NCBI GenBank assembly: GCA_963693315.1
Contig: OY856188.1
Span: 148,117,096-148,181,095 of the forward strand
Source of the DNA: Diogma glabrata
Lineage: Eukaryota > Arthropoda > Insecta > Diptera > Cylindrotomidae
Length of the DNA stretch: 64,000 nucleotides
Reading direction: 5' to 3'
Made by a program: the position numbers and the translations under genes. Shown one piece after another: positions 11,247 to 21,966 of this stretch. Numbering within the stretch: position 1 is the stretch's first letter; every line of letters starts with the position of its first letter. The notes beneath the pieces were generated by a model. It was given only the letters and a program-made list of their open reading frames with translations. It did not search any database and was not told the DNA's origin.

Positions 11247-12382
11247 ATATTTCAAAAGTTCAACGCTATTTTCAGAAAAAACGTTCAACAACTATTTGTC
11301 AACGTAATGACGGACGTCATCTATATAACGGCATCGCTTTTGTACGTTCAAGTCGCTCAAGAAAACCACCATCATTTAATTTGTATATACAACGTTTTTA
11401 TGGCGTCATCCACCGCTAGATTACGCCCACTATATAGCGGCACCGCTATCCTAGGAAACCATTACTTAAGCGAACATCGTTTCCCATATTCACATATTTT
11501 TATGTTTACGTTAATTTTTTTTTAAATCCCGGACTTTTCCCCTCGTTGTGCGAAAAGTTGTTCGTTAAGTGAGCCATTTGTTTACAATTTGTTTTGTTCG
11601 TTAAGCGAAGTAATACTTTATAATAAATATCATTTATATATTTAGTATCGTAGAAAAAATTGCTTTTCCTAAGCTAGATGAAAACGTTTTACGTTCGTGA
11701 AATTGTCACAAATTTCAAATTTTCGTAGTTGATGAATAATTGTTGCTGCATGAACATTGACAACAGGTTCATCAAATTTTTTAGGTGATTTCTTCTTAGT
11801 GTGTATCCGCATGTTGAATGGGCATAATTCGATGACATGTTGATTCACGTGACGATGTATGAGAAAGGCAACTTCAAATTCTCCACCGTTCTGATGACCG
11901 CAATAGTGAAGAGTATTCCTACGTTTTAAAGTTTAAACATATTCAAATTTCTCATTATATATTTGAATGTGTTTTTAGCCTTGGTCGTTAGCTTGGTTTA
12001 AATGTGTTTTCGTCATTAAAAATGCCATGGCTAAAACACACATTTAAACCAAGATCAATTCGAATTAAATGTGGGACTGAGGTGGGAAAGAATCAATCAA
12101 TAATTTCAATTTACTACATAAAACAAAAACAAGTTCTTGTAAATATTATATTCTAACATTTTTAAAAATATTTGAAATTTTCTTTATCGTATTAATTAAC
12201 ATATTATTAATAAGAGTTCTTACAATAATAAAATGAGCATTTGAATATTTAAAACTTACTATTAAAATAAAACTCAGATCTTACATTTAATAAACGCTTA
12301 TTACCAATTTTAATATTAATTATATCCCATTTGATACTAAATTTGAATTTATCCTATAATTTGTTTTCTTTACCAACTAAAA
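11247..12382. other. Non-coding stretch with a small foldback
   Basis: No gene is recognisable. At 11982-12053 there is a compact hairpin: ggtttaaatgtgtttt faces aaaacacacatttaaacc across about 25 bp, as expected of a tiny foldback element. The part nearest 12383 would be the 3' untranslated region of the minus-strand FAM107-like exon. Confidence 0.5.
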
Positions 12383-12644
12383 TTATTTCATATCAATAAT
12401 GTGTTTTAATTTGGCTCTTGCGTTTAGATATTCGGGATTAATGAAATTAATATCAACTTCTTCATTTGCCTTCTGATTCTCTTGTAATTGTTGAGCTCTT
12501 TGCTTTACTACACGTTCTAGTTCATCGTTTATTGTTGGTGGATTTGATTGTTGAATACAACTTTTTTCGGCAATTGTTTGACGTTCTCTCTGTTTTTGCA
12601 ATACTCTTTGAAGTTCAGACTTCTGATTAAGAACACTTTTGCCA
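12383..12644 (-). CDS. Terminal exon of a FAM107/DUF1151-like gene
   Basis: This is a minus-strand exon, entered at 12644 through a splice acceptor (tatttttag followed by tggc) and ending at a TAA at 12383. It encodes about 87 residues. The segment KSELQRVLQKQRERQ, then a Glu/Arg/Gln-rich predicted helix (NDELERVVKQRAQQL), then NPEYLNARAKLKHI resembles the C-terminal half of FAM107 (DUF1151) proteins: a PELQ-V-KR block, a coiled coil and a short PEF/Y-(K/R) segment. FAM107 proteins are small actin-associated coiled-coil proteins in animals. The exon is entered in phase with two bases from the previous exon. The upstream exons should lie at higher coordinates but I could not find them. The assignment is from memory of the family. 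Confidence 0.68.
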
Positions 12645-12734
12645 CTAAAAATAGATATAAATAAAAAAAACAATTAAAAATATTTCGACAGTGATGCTAA
12701 CTTCACCACAGCTCTTGAGAAAGCTGTAGTATTT

Positions 12735-12894
12735 CAACAAGGAGGGATCGCGCGGTCTACGCGCAGGAGGGGTCGATGTTGATCGATTATGATCAATGTT
12801 GATCTACGGGTCTGATTACCCTGCTTACTCCAGTCCCTGCCATTGACATATGAGTCAGCGTGAGATATCACATACCACTGGCAATGGCATGAGA
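12735..12894 (+). mobile_element. Poly-A LINE family 5' head, left piece
   Basis: From ggagggatc to ggcatgagata this matches the head of the 676-bp element at 29371-29603, including the block gtgagatatcacataccac. The same match resumes at 17362 (tcattagccaag...), so the CR1-like LINE is inserted in the middle of it. It is probably the 5' untranslated region of a non-LTR retroelement. Confidence 0.7.
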
Positions 12895-13126
12895 TAGTTA
12901 GAAACAATTAGAAACAATTTTATTATAATTTTAATTTAATTTATTAAAATTTTTAAAGATTTCAACGATTGTTATATAGTTAATTCATTTTTAATAGTAT
13001 AGTTGAATCTATCTATCACTACATCTTTTTTGATCAAAGAAATTTATTCGAATATCGAAAATTTAACCTCAAACTTTCGATAATAAATTGTTCAGTGTGA
13101 CATAATTTTACTAGCTTTACAAGATA

Positions 13127-14278
13127 ATGTCTGCTAATGATATATGTCCAAAGTGCTCGTCAGTAAATAAATCTAATGCTTATGCCATACAATGCAACAC
13201 CTGTACATTTTGGTTTCATAAGAATTGTGCTGAACTTTCGGTTGATCAAATAAACTTTTTCATTAAAGAAAATAAAAAAGGAGACGGAAAAAGATGGCTT
13301 TGTGCTACCTGTGAACCGAATCGTGCTAAAGTTATTTGTGAACCATCAAGTCGTGTTTCGAATTCTACTACTGGCAATTCTCGATCTAATGTGACGCCAA
13401 ATACTACCACTATGAACGCTGTAAAAAACACAACACCTGCAACATTTGCTGGCAATAGTACTAGTAGGGAACATCGGGAACAAATAACGGCTAACTCAAA
13501 TAAATCGGATACTACATCTATGAATCCAGTCGATGAAATTCGTCTGTTGAAAAAAATAATATACGAACAAGATCAGAAATATATTCTTGTTCTTGAGAAT
13601 AAAAAGCTTCTCGAGGATAAAATAACGTACCTCCAAACTGAAATTGGTTCGCTGAAATCAGAGCTTGTAAGTGTTAAAAACAATAACGTAGAAAATCGTG
13701 GTCGTACAGAATTCTCAATCTCAAGTGGCGGGGTAAACTCTTCGAATGGACAATCAATATCTGAACCACATCCCAATCGAGGATCAAATCGTGGAACTAG
13801 CCTGAATACTCCTCTTGTAGGAACTAAAGCGCCTGATAACGCCATCAAAGCTGTTACACTAAAAAGTTACATCCATGTTGCACGTCTTCAAACTTTTATA
13901 ACAACTGATGATATTGCATCGTATGTAGCCAATAACCTACAAATTGATAAGGCTGCTGTTACTGCGAATGCACTTGTATCACGTGGTAGGGAATTGTCAA
14001 CGTTATCATTTCTCTCATTTAAAGTTGGTATTGAAGAAAAACATCTTTCATCTGTGCTTTCACCTGCATTCTGGCCTGTTGGTGTTCTTATTAAGCCATT
14101 TCTTCTACGTTTGCGAAGGTCTCGGAATACAACAGTGGGGAACAACAACCTGAGTCAAAACCAAACTGTTGGTAATAATAATACCATTCCAAATCAGGAG
14201 CAGAGTTTGAATCATCAAATACTATCTCAGCCATCAACATCTCGTCTCAACCAGGAAGAGTCCGAAATGACATCATAG
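13127..14278 (+). CDS. LINE ORF1 with PHD-type zinc finger
   Basis: This is a 383-codon ORF1 protein of the LINE. An N-terminal PHD-like finger has Cys at 7, 10, 23, 26, His at 31 and Cys at 34, 59, 62 (C4-H-C3), with Trp before the last Cys pair as in true PHD fingers. A Ser/Thr/Asn-rich linker follows. A predicted coiled coil lies at about 140-190 (DEIRLLKKIIYEQDQKY onward), then a C-terminal region with LKSYIHVARLQTFITTDDI that resembles the end domain of other insect LINE ORF1 proteins. ORF1 proteins bind element RNA. The frame is intact, in contrast to ORF2. It is separated from ORF2 by only 9 bases, which suggests reinitiation for ORF2 translation. Confidence 0.85.
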   Translation: MSANDICPKCSSVNKSNAYAIQCNTCTFWFHKNCAELSVDQINFFIKENKKGDGKRWLCATCEPNRAKVICEPSSRVSNSTTGNSRSNVTPNTTTMNAVKNTTPATFAGNSTSREHREQITANSNKSDTTSMNPVDEIRLLKKIIYEQDQKYILVLENKKLLEDKITYLQTEIGSLKSELVSVKNNNVENRGRTEFSISSGGVNSSNGQSISEPHPNRGSNRGTSLNTPLVGTKAPDNAIKAVTLKSYIHVARLQTFITTDDIASYVANNLQIDKAAVTANALVSRGRELSTLSFLSFKVGIEEKHLSSVLSPAFWPVGVLIKPFLLRLRRSRNTTVGNNNLSQNQTVGNNNTIPNQEQSLNHQILSQPSTSRLNQEESEMTS

Positions 14279-14287
14279 CTGAAAATT

Positions 14288-17159
14288 GTGTCGTCGTTTA
14301 ACTATAATTTTAATAATAACCATAATCTATTATATTCCTCACAGATATCCAGTTCTAACAATAGAGCATCAATAGCCAATCGCATGACTTCTAGATTTAA
14401 CCTATTTTGTGGACACATGAATGTACGAAGCCTATTCGGTCATTTTGATGAAATCTTGTTACGGATTAACCACTTTAATTTTGATATCTTCTGTGTGTCA
14501 GAGACATTTTTAAAAAGAAGTATACCTACTAAAATGATCAGTTTGCCAGGATATAGGTTCATCAGACATGATAGAGTTGGTAAGCTTGGTGGAGGTGTTG
14601 GTATCTATGTTCGTTCACATCTTAAAACTAAAATAATTTCTCAATCAGCCCCACATAAAAAACTAGAGTTTCTGTCAGTTGAAATACAGCTATCGTCTGG
14701 TAAAATCTGTGTTGTTGCGCTATACAAACCCCCTCCTTTCATCTTGTCTGATATACAGGATATTGATATGCTACTCACACCTCTAACAACTGAGTACAAA
14801 CATGTTATTGTCTCAGGTGATTTTAATATTGACATGCTCACCTGCCCCAATCCACTTTCTCTACTTTTTGATACTATTGGCCTTTGGTCGGTTCCTTTTA
14901 ATGCAACTAGAGGACCTCGCCTTTTTGACTTATTTGTTACGTTCTCCTCTGAAAGAAATCGAGTCATTAAATCAGGGCAAACACAAATACCATGGATATC
15001 AGATCATGATTTAGTTTATATTACTTATAATCATCGAATTCCTAAACCACCTCTTGAGTTCATTGATATTAAGGATTTAAATAATATAAATATTAACAGT
15101 CTTCTTGAAACCGCTGTCAACCTCAATTGGAGTTTTCTTGGAACTGATTTAGATCAAAACATAGTTTTATCGAAGTTGGAGTGTAATATTTATGATCTCT
15201 ATAGAGACTGTGTCCCCATAAAGCGAATTCTTAAAAGAAATTCATACGCGCCCTGGATTAACTATCATATAATCAAACAGATGAGATTGAGAGACGCTGC
15301 GTATCGCAAAATGCGTTGTAATAGAAATTCGATAAATACCGCTGCATACCGTAGGTTGCGTAATTCAGTGAATTCGCTTGTATGTTCCGCTAAGCGAAAC
15401 TACTATTTTGGTAATGTCGATTCGTCTCCCAATAAGAAATGGAAGAAATTTCGCGATCTCGGCTTGCTCGCCGGAAATAATGACACGAGTTTCTTGGATC
15501 AATTTGCGGTGGACGAGATGAATAAACACTTTTCTGAGAGTCCTACCGTTCCGATAACAATTCCGCTACCAAATTCAACCCTGTCTACCTCACTTGAACG
15601 TAATAATTCATTCAGTTTCTCCTGTGTCACACAGGATGAAGTATTGCTGGCGATATGCTCAATCACATCCAATGCAGTTGGTGTCGATGGAATCCACATT
15701 AAATTTTTGAAAATAATTCTGCCATTATTTCTCCCTTACATTACCATTTTCTTTAATAATTTAATTGTAACTTCCTTGCTATCCTGATAACTGGAGAATC
15801 GCCACAGTCGTTCCTATTCCCAAAACTAACTCACCCACTGTCCTTAAAGATCTTCGACCGATAAGCATATTACCTGTTTTATCCAAAGCATTTGAAAAAC
15901 TAATAAATTCGCAATTAACGACACATCTTGAAAATAATAACCTACTCGATCCCCTCCAATCTGGATTTAGAGTAAAAAATTGTACTGCGACATTATTGCT
16001 AAAACTAACCGATGATATAGGGAGAGGAATGGATGAACCTAACTCTTTCACTGTTCTAATTCTTCTGGATTTTCGAAATGCTTTCGGTTTGATTAACCCT
16101 ACCCTATTAATTCAAAAACTTTATCTATATTATGGCTTTAGTAGTTCTGCTATTAATATGATTTTTTTCATACCTCTGTAACCGTTCACAATTTGTCACT
16201 GTTAATAATAGGAGTTCTAGAGTGCTAAAAATTGATTTGGGTGTTCCCCAGGGATCGATCCTGGGACCACTACTTTTCTCATTATTTATTAATGACTTAC
16301 CGTTAGTAATCATATATATGATGTACTTGCTCTACGCTGATGACTGTCAAATGTATATCTCTGGGAAACTAATTGATATATGTGAAATATTCCGTAAAAT
16401 TAACTGTGACTTGTCTCTAATTTACAACTGGTCAACTCAGAATGGTCTCCTTCTCAACCCCATGAAGACTCAGGTACTTTTTATTACGAAAACTGGAATT
16501 GATATTGAACTTCCTCCACTTTTGCTTGGTAATACGCAGCTGGTAATAACAAAATCAGTCAAAAACCTCGGCCTGATAATGAATTCTACACTCTCTTGCT
16601 CAGATCACGTACAGGAGATCTGTCGAAAGATTAATTTCGTTCTCTACCGCCTGAATTTATTACGTGACATAACCCGCAACACCATCGTATGACACTGATT
16701 CGTAGCCTGATAGTTCCGTATTTTAATTATTGCGATGTGATAATCTTTAATTTAGATACCGATTCTAGCCATAGACTTCAAGTGGCCTTCAACTCATGTT
16801 TGAGGTACATATATTCCTTAAGAAGATATGATCATGTCTCTGAATACCAAACATCAATACTTGGCTGTACGTTAAAACAATATTTCTGTTTTCGGATCGC
16901 TGTTTTTATTTTCAACTTACTTAGGTTTAAAACACCGAATAATTTATTTAGTAAAATAAGATTTTCTCATTCTGACCGCACTCAGCACCTCATAGTTCCA
17001 CATAACAACTGGAGGCAGTTTAGTGGCTCTGTATTTGTCTATGGAATTTCTAATGTTTGGAATAAGTTACCCCTTAATATTCGTCAATCTCGTACACTAT
17101 CTAAATTTAAAACTGAAGCTTTTATTTATATTAAAAATAATTTCTGTCATAATCTGTGA
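14288..17159 (+). pseudogene. LINE ORF2, endonuclease-reverse transcriptase, frameshifted
   Basis: This is the ORF2 of the LINE. The first open segment (14288-15787) holds an apurinic-like endonuclease: MNVRSL, FCVSETF, SGDFNIDML and SDHDLVYI. The reverse transcriptase follows across several frames: a segment to about 16181 with WRIATVVPIPK, DLRPISILPVLSK and LQSGFR, a segment 16184-16692 with [19 protein letters not shown] and [10 protein letters not shown], and a C-terminal segment 16689-17159. Frame breaks lie near 15780, near 16150-16160 (a run of seven T) and near 16688. Motif A reads LDFRNAFGL where LDF-KAFD is usual, so the second Asp is Gly. The copy cannot make an active enzyme. It ends with NIWNKLP-type residues typical of LINE C termini. 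Confidence 0.88.
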
Positions 17160-17361
17160 TTTTAGCTTTATTAATTTTTAATTATAACAACAAACTATAT
17201 TTATATACATGTGATATAGACTATGAAATTATTATTTCCTTTTAAGTATTAATTATACATAAATTTAAATTAGTCCTAAATTTCTTTGTATGTATAGCAG
17301 ACGCATTGAAAATTTGTAAATTAAGTCTGATTGAATAAAATAAATTGAAATTGAATTGAAA

Positions 17362-17590
17362 ATATCATTAGCCAAGATGATATCTTAGGGCGCTGGCGGA
17401 CGAACTTTAATTAGTCAATGGTAGAACTCCCAGTCTTAGCTAGGCCGCGTTCCGTAGTGGTACCACTCGTTAGCTCTTCCGAGGAATCAGACTAACACAT
17501 AATTCTGTGTGGGCTTTGTGCCTCGATTGAGGTGGTGGGTGGTGCGTCTGGGTGCGCTTCATCAGCTGGATTATTGGCAAATAGTTCTGT
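17362..17590 (+). mobile_element. Poly-A LINE family 5' head, right piece
   Basis: This continues the element interrupted at 12894: tcattagccaagatgatatc to cttagcta matches 29513-29600. Beyond that, the sequence (gccgcgttccgtagtgg onward) is not in the 29371 copy and runs into the N gap. It may be the rest of the 5' region that the 29371 copy has lost. Confidence 0.6.
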
Positions 17591-17790
17591 NNNNNNNNNN
17601 NNNNNNNNNNNNNNNNNNNNNNNNNNNNNNNNNNNNNNNNNNNNNNNNNNNNNNNNNNNNNNNNNNNNNNNNNNNNNNNNNNNNNNNNNNNNNNNNNNNN
17701 NNNNNNNNNNNNNNNNNNNNNNNNNNNNNNNNNNNNNNNNNNNNNNNNNNNNNNNNNNNNNNNNNNNNNNNNNNNNNNNNNNNNNNNNNN
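17591..17790. other. Assembly gap (200 N)
   Basis: Exactly 200 N bases, a conventional placeholder length, so the true distance is unknown. Open frames drawn across it are meaningless. It may hide the remainder of a retroelement or 5' exons of CNOT10. Confidence 1.
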
Positions 17791-18295
17791 TGAAATAACG
17801 AATTTCATTACGGAAAGAAAACTGAAAGCGAAAGTGCATGATATAGATCTTACATGATTATTCTTATAACGAATCCCATAAGAACTACCAAAGCAATTAC
17901 AATGCTTCAAAAATATATATATTACAAACGTAAAATACTTAGTATTTATATTACAAATATTTAATTTCATATTAAGCACATGCGGAAATAGACCAAAGTT
18001 ACTTTTAATACTACATACTCCCTGTATAATGGTACAATAGTATGCACTCGGTATTTAATTATAAGAAACCTGGGTGGTTTTCTGTATGTGTCTTATTACA
18101 CAATAAAACCAATATATAATCTACTTAAAGAAAGTACATATGTTCATTTTGTAGCGTAAGGCTGATGTGCATTTCGTTTGAATATTTTAAGCTTATCAGA
18201 TCCAATGTAAAGTCATATACCTGGCATAAAACAAAGCTGCCTGCAATCATTGTTTTGTGATTTAATTATAACGATAAACAATCTTTTCATAACAG
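17791..18295. other. Non-coding, probable CNOT10 intron
   Basis: AT-rich sequence with no recognisable gene or repeat. It ends in a pyrimidine-containing acceptor (tcttttcataacag) in front of the first recognisable CNOT10 exon. Confidence 0.45.
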
Positions 18296-18470
18296 AAAAA
18301 ATTATTCTGAGTGCCTCAAATTTTTGAACAAGTTTGAACATTCCGTAGCATCAAATTGGAAATCTATTCACAATAAAGCAGTCGTGGAATTTTATAAAAA
18401 TAATTTATGCAAATATGAACAACTACAAAAAGTTTTGAATGAAATTACAGAGGGACGCGCATTGGTAGTG
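18296..18470 (+). CDS. CNOT10: CNOT10 homologue, exon (first visible)
   Basis: CNOT10 is a tetratricopeptide-repeat subunit of the CCR4-NOT mRNA deadenylase and binds CNOT11 and the CNOT1 N terminus. This exon encodes KNYSECLKFLNKFE, then NKAVVEFYKNNLCKYEQL, which follows the N-terminal pattern of animal CNOT10: a NY-CL-L block, then N-AVAEF-K. It starts after the acceptor aacag and ends at gtagtg, followed by the donor gtaatt. The exon starts with one base completing a codon and ends in phase 0. Upstream exons with the initiator Met are not visible. Confidence 0.82.
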
Positions 18471-18530
18471 GTAATTAAATTATATTTTAAATGGTAAATT
18501 GAACCATTATTTAACTTTTAAATTTTTCAG

Positions 18531-18821
18531 ACAGACAATTTTGAAATTAAAAATTCAGATAAATGCATTGTTTATTATAACATTGCCGTTATTTTATTTC
18601 GTATACGCCAGCCGTTTGCAGCTTTAAAAATTTTGGCAGAAATTCTTAAACATATTAAAGCTATCGATGATACAATTGTACAGAAAACTGGATTGTTAAC
18701 TATACATTTGTTATTAGATTCTAACCGACCAAAACAGGCGTTCCATGTTTTAGAAATCATTCAGAACCGTTTAGGAATAAATAAAGATTCTTGGGTTATT
18801 GCAGACGATGAAGATTTGGAA
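18531..18821 (+). CDS. CNOT10: CNOT10 homologue, exon
   Basis: A 60-bp intron (gtaatt...tttttcag) precedes this exon. It encodes VYYNIAVILFRIRQPFAAL, then LLTIHLLLDSNRPKQAFHVLEII, matching the CNOT10 TPR region where animal proteins read LYYNQAVILYHLRQ and then an LL-DLY---A--AL-L-VLE helix pair. It enters in phase 0. Two donors keep phase 0: gtaggt after 18821 and gtaatt after 18833. They differ by four residues and the sequence alone does not decide between them. The second intron is about 45-55 bp. Confidence 0.85.
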
Positions 18822-18876
18822 GTAGGTAGATTGGTAATTTCACATAAATATTTATGTAATATTTTCATTATTTCAG

Positions 18877-18999
18877 GATGACCCAAACGATAAAGGTCGT
18901 GCAGAAATTAATTATGATGAGTTTCGGAAGATGTTTAAATTTTGTTTTATAAGAACATATCTTTTAACTGGGAAAAATATTATCATACCGACAGATGAG
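18877..18999 (+). CDS. CNOT10: CNOT10 homologue, exon
   Basis: A 41-codon exon between the acceptor ttatttcag and the donor gtaact, phase 0 on both sides. It encodes DDPNDKGRAEINYDEFRKMF and then FIRTYLLTGKNI, which aligns with the CNOT10 helix pair that reads [22 protein letters not shown] in vertebrates. The next exon is about 22 kb downstream, so this donor opens the transposon-filled intron. Confidence 0.78.
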
Positions 19000-19000
19000 G

Positions 19001-20640
19001 TAACTTATATGAGTAGTAAAATAAGTTAGTGATTTAAAAGTAAAATAAGTAACTAGATTTCACCATTTTTCTAATTTTCTTAACATAAATTGTGTTGAAT
19101 GGTATGGTATGGTATGCTACGGCAATGCCGATATACATTAAAAAATTGGCAAATCAATTTACACACTGAAAAAAATAACATGTTCTTGTTCCAATCGAAA
19201 TGCAGTTGTCTCAACCTCGCCCGGGGCAAATATTATATTGCAAATCGAACTTGATGCAACCCGAAATCGATTCAACAATTGTACAGGTATAGCTGAATTG
19301 AACGTTGTAGCTGAGGCAACAGCACGTAATATTTATATGAAAATTAATATAGTTCAATTACTTTCAAATGCTTCTAATTTAAATTTAAAATTTCATGATA
19401 TAAGCCAACAATAAATTTTTTCATGGAAATAGTTGTCGGACGGATTCCAAATAAAACTCTGTATCAAATTAGCGTATTTATTAAAACTTAATAAGCGTTT
19501 AAAAATGCCCATTTGTTCCTCCAAAATCCAAATACATACCCAGACTGTTGTGTTTAATACACTTTTTTAATTGTTTGGCGTTGGTCTTTTTTAATTGTTT
19601 TTGGAATGTTTGAACAATTTTCAGTTTATAAATAATTAATGAATATATAATTAAAATGGTGTTTACATGTATTTTTAATTATAATGGTCTAAAAATAAGT
19701 GTACCAACTACGTGAAAAACAGCGGTCCTAAATGAATGTAGATTTAGTAAAGCTCACCAAATGCACATTTGAACAATTTCACGTCACCGCAACATCATTT
19801 GTTCTAGCATGTGACCTGACCCCCTCTGATTTCGATAAAACTTCATATACAAATAGCCAATAACAAAATAAAAATAATGTTTCTTTCAAAAAATTAAATT
19901 TCGCTCTAGCGATGACACAGGGTAGCGGCAAAGTTTTAGGGGTTTGCGAAACATGAGTATCTTTGAATATCGATTGCTAACGATTGACTCAACCGATTTA
20001 AGTCATTTATAATTCATTGGAAAGGTAATTGATAGGACTTATAAAAAAATTATTTAAAATTTTGTAATAATTTTTTAAAACTGTGTTAAACTTAAAAAAT
20101 ATTTTCAAAGGTGGCGCTGGCCCTCACTTTTACCACATTTTTTTCAGAAAAAAATGTTTCATTAATTCTTAATCCAAACTAAAAGTTTCCCGATGGCATA
20201 AAATAAAATTTTTACAAAATTTTTATTTCCGTTTTTTTTTTCAATTCTTTTTTAAACAATTCAGTGAATCATCTATTTAACTAAACCCACCGGAATTCTT
20301 GTTTTATAGTAATTTAATGACCATTTAATGATTTTAAGGATACAAATTAAGTATTTGAGGGTGTGAACGCTTTTAACATAATTTATCTTTTCATCCATTT
20401 ACCTGTCCGAAATTAATTTTAAAAGCATGTACAAATCGAGTACCGTACTTTATTACCTATTAATGATAATACCTATCATAAAGTGAGAGCACAGTAATGA
20501 AAAGAATAGTCTTTAGAGATATTTTTAGCGCACAGCATCATTACTAACTTCATTTGTCAATATTGTTAAAAAAATATTAGTGTTGGATGCTTCAAAGTGT
20601 TTTAATAGTTAAAATAAGTTTTATGAAACATGAGTTTTAA
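19001..20640. other. Intronic stretch without recognised features
   Basis: Mostly AT-rich. A short (ggtat)n run lies at 19102-19115, and a GC-richer patch at about 19200-19330 contains ctcgcccggggc. No coding frame or repeat with a visible partner was found. Confidence 0.4.
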
Positions 20641-20643
20641 AAC

Positions 20644-21391
20644 ATGAGTTGTTTAAAACCATTTGGTATCGGCAAGTTTTCAAAAACTTTACGAAATCTT
20701 ACACGTGAAATTCAGAATAAATTACGTTCGATAAACTTTGTATTTAATTTACATACGCAAATGCGAATTTGTTCGTCTTGCAGAATTCGTCTCCCAATGA
20801 TCAGTTCCACTGGAGGTATTGAAGCTGAAAATATAGGTGACAGAATCAACTTCGAGTGATAAAATATTGGAGGTACAGCCACAGCCTATCAGCGGACCAA
20901 GCGTTATACGAGATATTATCTCATCACCAACGATAGTCAATATTGAACGTGATGAGCTAATTAACCGCATAAATGAACATATTGTGCCATTTGTAGCTAA
21001 TCAAATTTTACATATTAATCGAAAGCGGTTATGTCACAGTTTTGAGTATGGAAAGGATAAATCAGAGCAACTGGGTAGAAACATACAAAATGTTTTAATT
21101 GGTGAAACTCTTGATTCTTCTCATGCAATAAAAGTGCAATTAAAATATTATCGAGATATTATGGAGAACCTAAAGTTGTCCTTTAAAAATGGCGATTATA
21201 TGGAGAAACGAAAAATATTAACTCTACTACCAATGGATATGAAAGTGCAAGAAATACAAAACTTATTTGGAACAGAAGCAACACGTCACACGTCAAAATA
21301 TAGCGGTTCTAAATTTCTTGATGAGTTATTTTCAAAAATTCATAACTTCGGTTCTATTAAAGATATAAACTTCTGTTTTGTTTTATTTTAA
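20644..21391 (+). pseudogene. Unrecognised two-part reading frame, frameshifted
   Basis: Two overlapping frames (20644-20859 and about 20837-21391) read as one protein with a frame break near 20835. The first part has PFGIGKFSKTLRNLTREIQ and a CxxC pair (MRICSSCRIRLP). The second has a basic helix region (FVANQILHINRKRLCHSF) and KRKILTLLPMDMKVQEIQNL, followed by FGTEATRHTSK. From memory, the combination of a CxxC motif and an LP-x-W/M-S/K-I-x-FG block occurs in uncharacterised multi-copy insect and hydrozoan proteins that look transposon-related. I cannot name a function. It sits in the CNOT10 intron on the same strand, and the end is a short hydrophobic tail that may not be original. Confidence 0.5.
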
Positions 21392-21626
21392 AGTTAAAAG
21401 ATGCTAGTTTAAAAAAGAATAAAATTAACAAAAATTATGCTATTAACAAATAAAATGTTGAAATCGATCTTTAGCCATTTCTTCACCCACGCTCCACCCT
21501 AATTGAACCGCTCTATTGAAGGTATGATTATATATATAAAAGAGGCCATCATTATCTTTCTAAAACTACCACTAACTCAATTTTTTCCAAAAGTGGACTT
21601 ATACCACTTTCAAAAAAAACGGTTCA
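21392..21626. other. Non-coding spacer
   Basis: AT-rich spacer with no recognised feature between the frameshifted pseudogene and the duplicated 158-bp block. Confidence 0.4.
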
Positions 21627-21784
21627 TATAATCGATATTTACTATAAATTATAAAGTTAGAAATCGACAACAAAACATTCAAAATTCATATTCTATTTTT
21701 TCATGGTTGCGTTGTTTAAAATACTTTGTAAAATTATATGAAAAACCATAGCAACTACAATTTGATATTCTTTTTACACTAGTG
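21627..21784 (+). repeat. Direct repeat DR1, copy 1 (158 bp)
   Basis: It runs from atataatcgatatttacta to tttttacactagtg and recurs nearly unchanged at 21967-22123, differing at a few positions (gttagaaatc/gttataaatc, ggttgcg/ggttacg, aactaca/aactata). Confidence 0.85.
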
Positions 21785-21966
21785 GAATAGACTTTTCATT
21801 TGTTATCATAGAAAATAGTATATTTTCCTACAAGAGATGAAAACATTGTTTTTTTCGTGAGTAAACATTTGTTCACGAGACGCGCTAGCGTCGAGTGAGA
21901 CATGTTTACGAACGAAGAACGTTTTAATCTCGCGTAGGAAATGCAATTTTTTCTGTGATACTAATA
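21785..21966. other. Spacer with imperfect hairpin between DR1 copies
   Basis: Contains gtgagtaaacatttgttc and, opposite, gagacatgtttacgaac around a CpG-rich centre (acgcgctagcgtcg), i.e. an imperfect hairpin at about 21858-21918. CpG-rich centres in AT-rich arms occur again at 40583-40680. Confidence 0.5.

Larger units (their letters stand above)
12895..17361 (+). mobile_element. CR1/Jockey-like LINE, near full length
   Basis: This is a non-LTR retrotransposon of about 4.5 kb with a 5' leader (12895-13126), ORF1 (13127-14278), ORF2 (14288-17159, frameshifted) and a 3' tail that ends in attgaataaaataaattg-type repeats without poly-A. Borders are set by the interrupted host repeat: sequence ending ggcatgagata continues at tcattagccaag after the element, as in the uninterrupted copy at 29371. 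A target duplication of at most 3-4 bp (ata) is possible. Simple-repeat tails without poly-A and a PHD-finger ORF1 fit the CR1/L2-type branch. Confidence 0.85.

Noticed and set aside
17470..17979. Open frames across the N run
   Set aside because: The frames consist largely of unknown residues; the gap has an arbitrary length.
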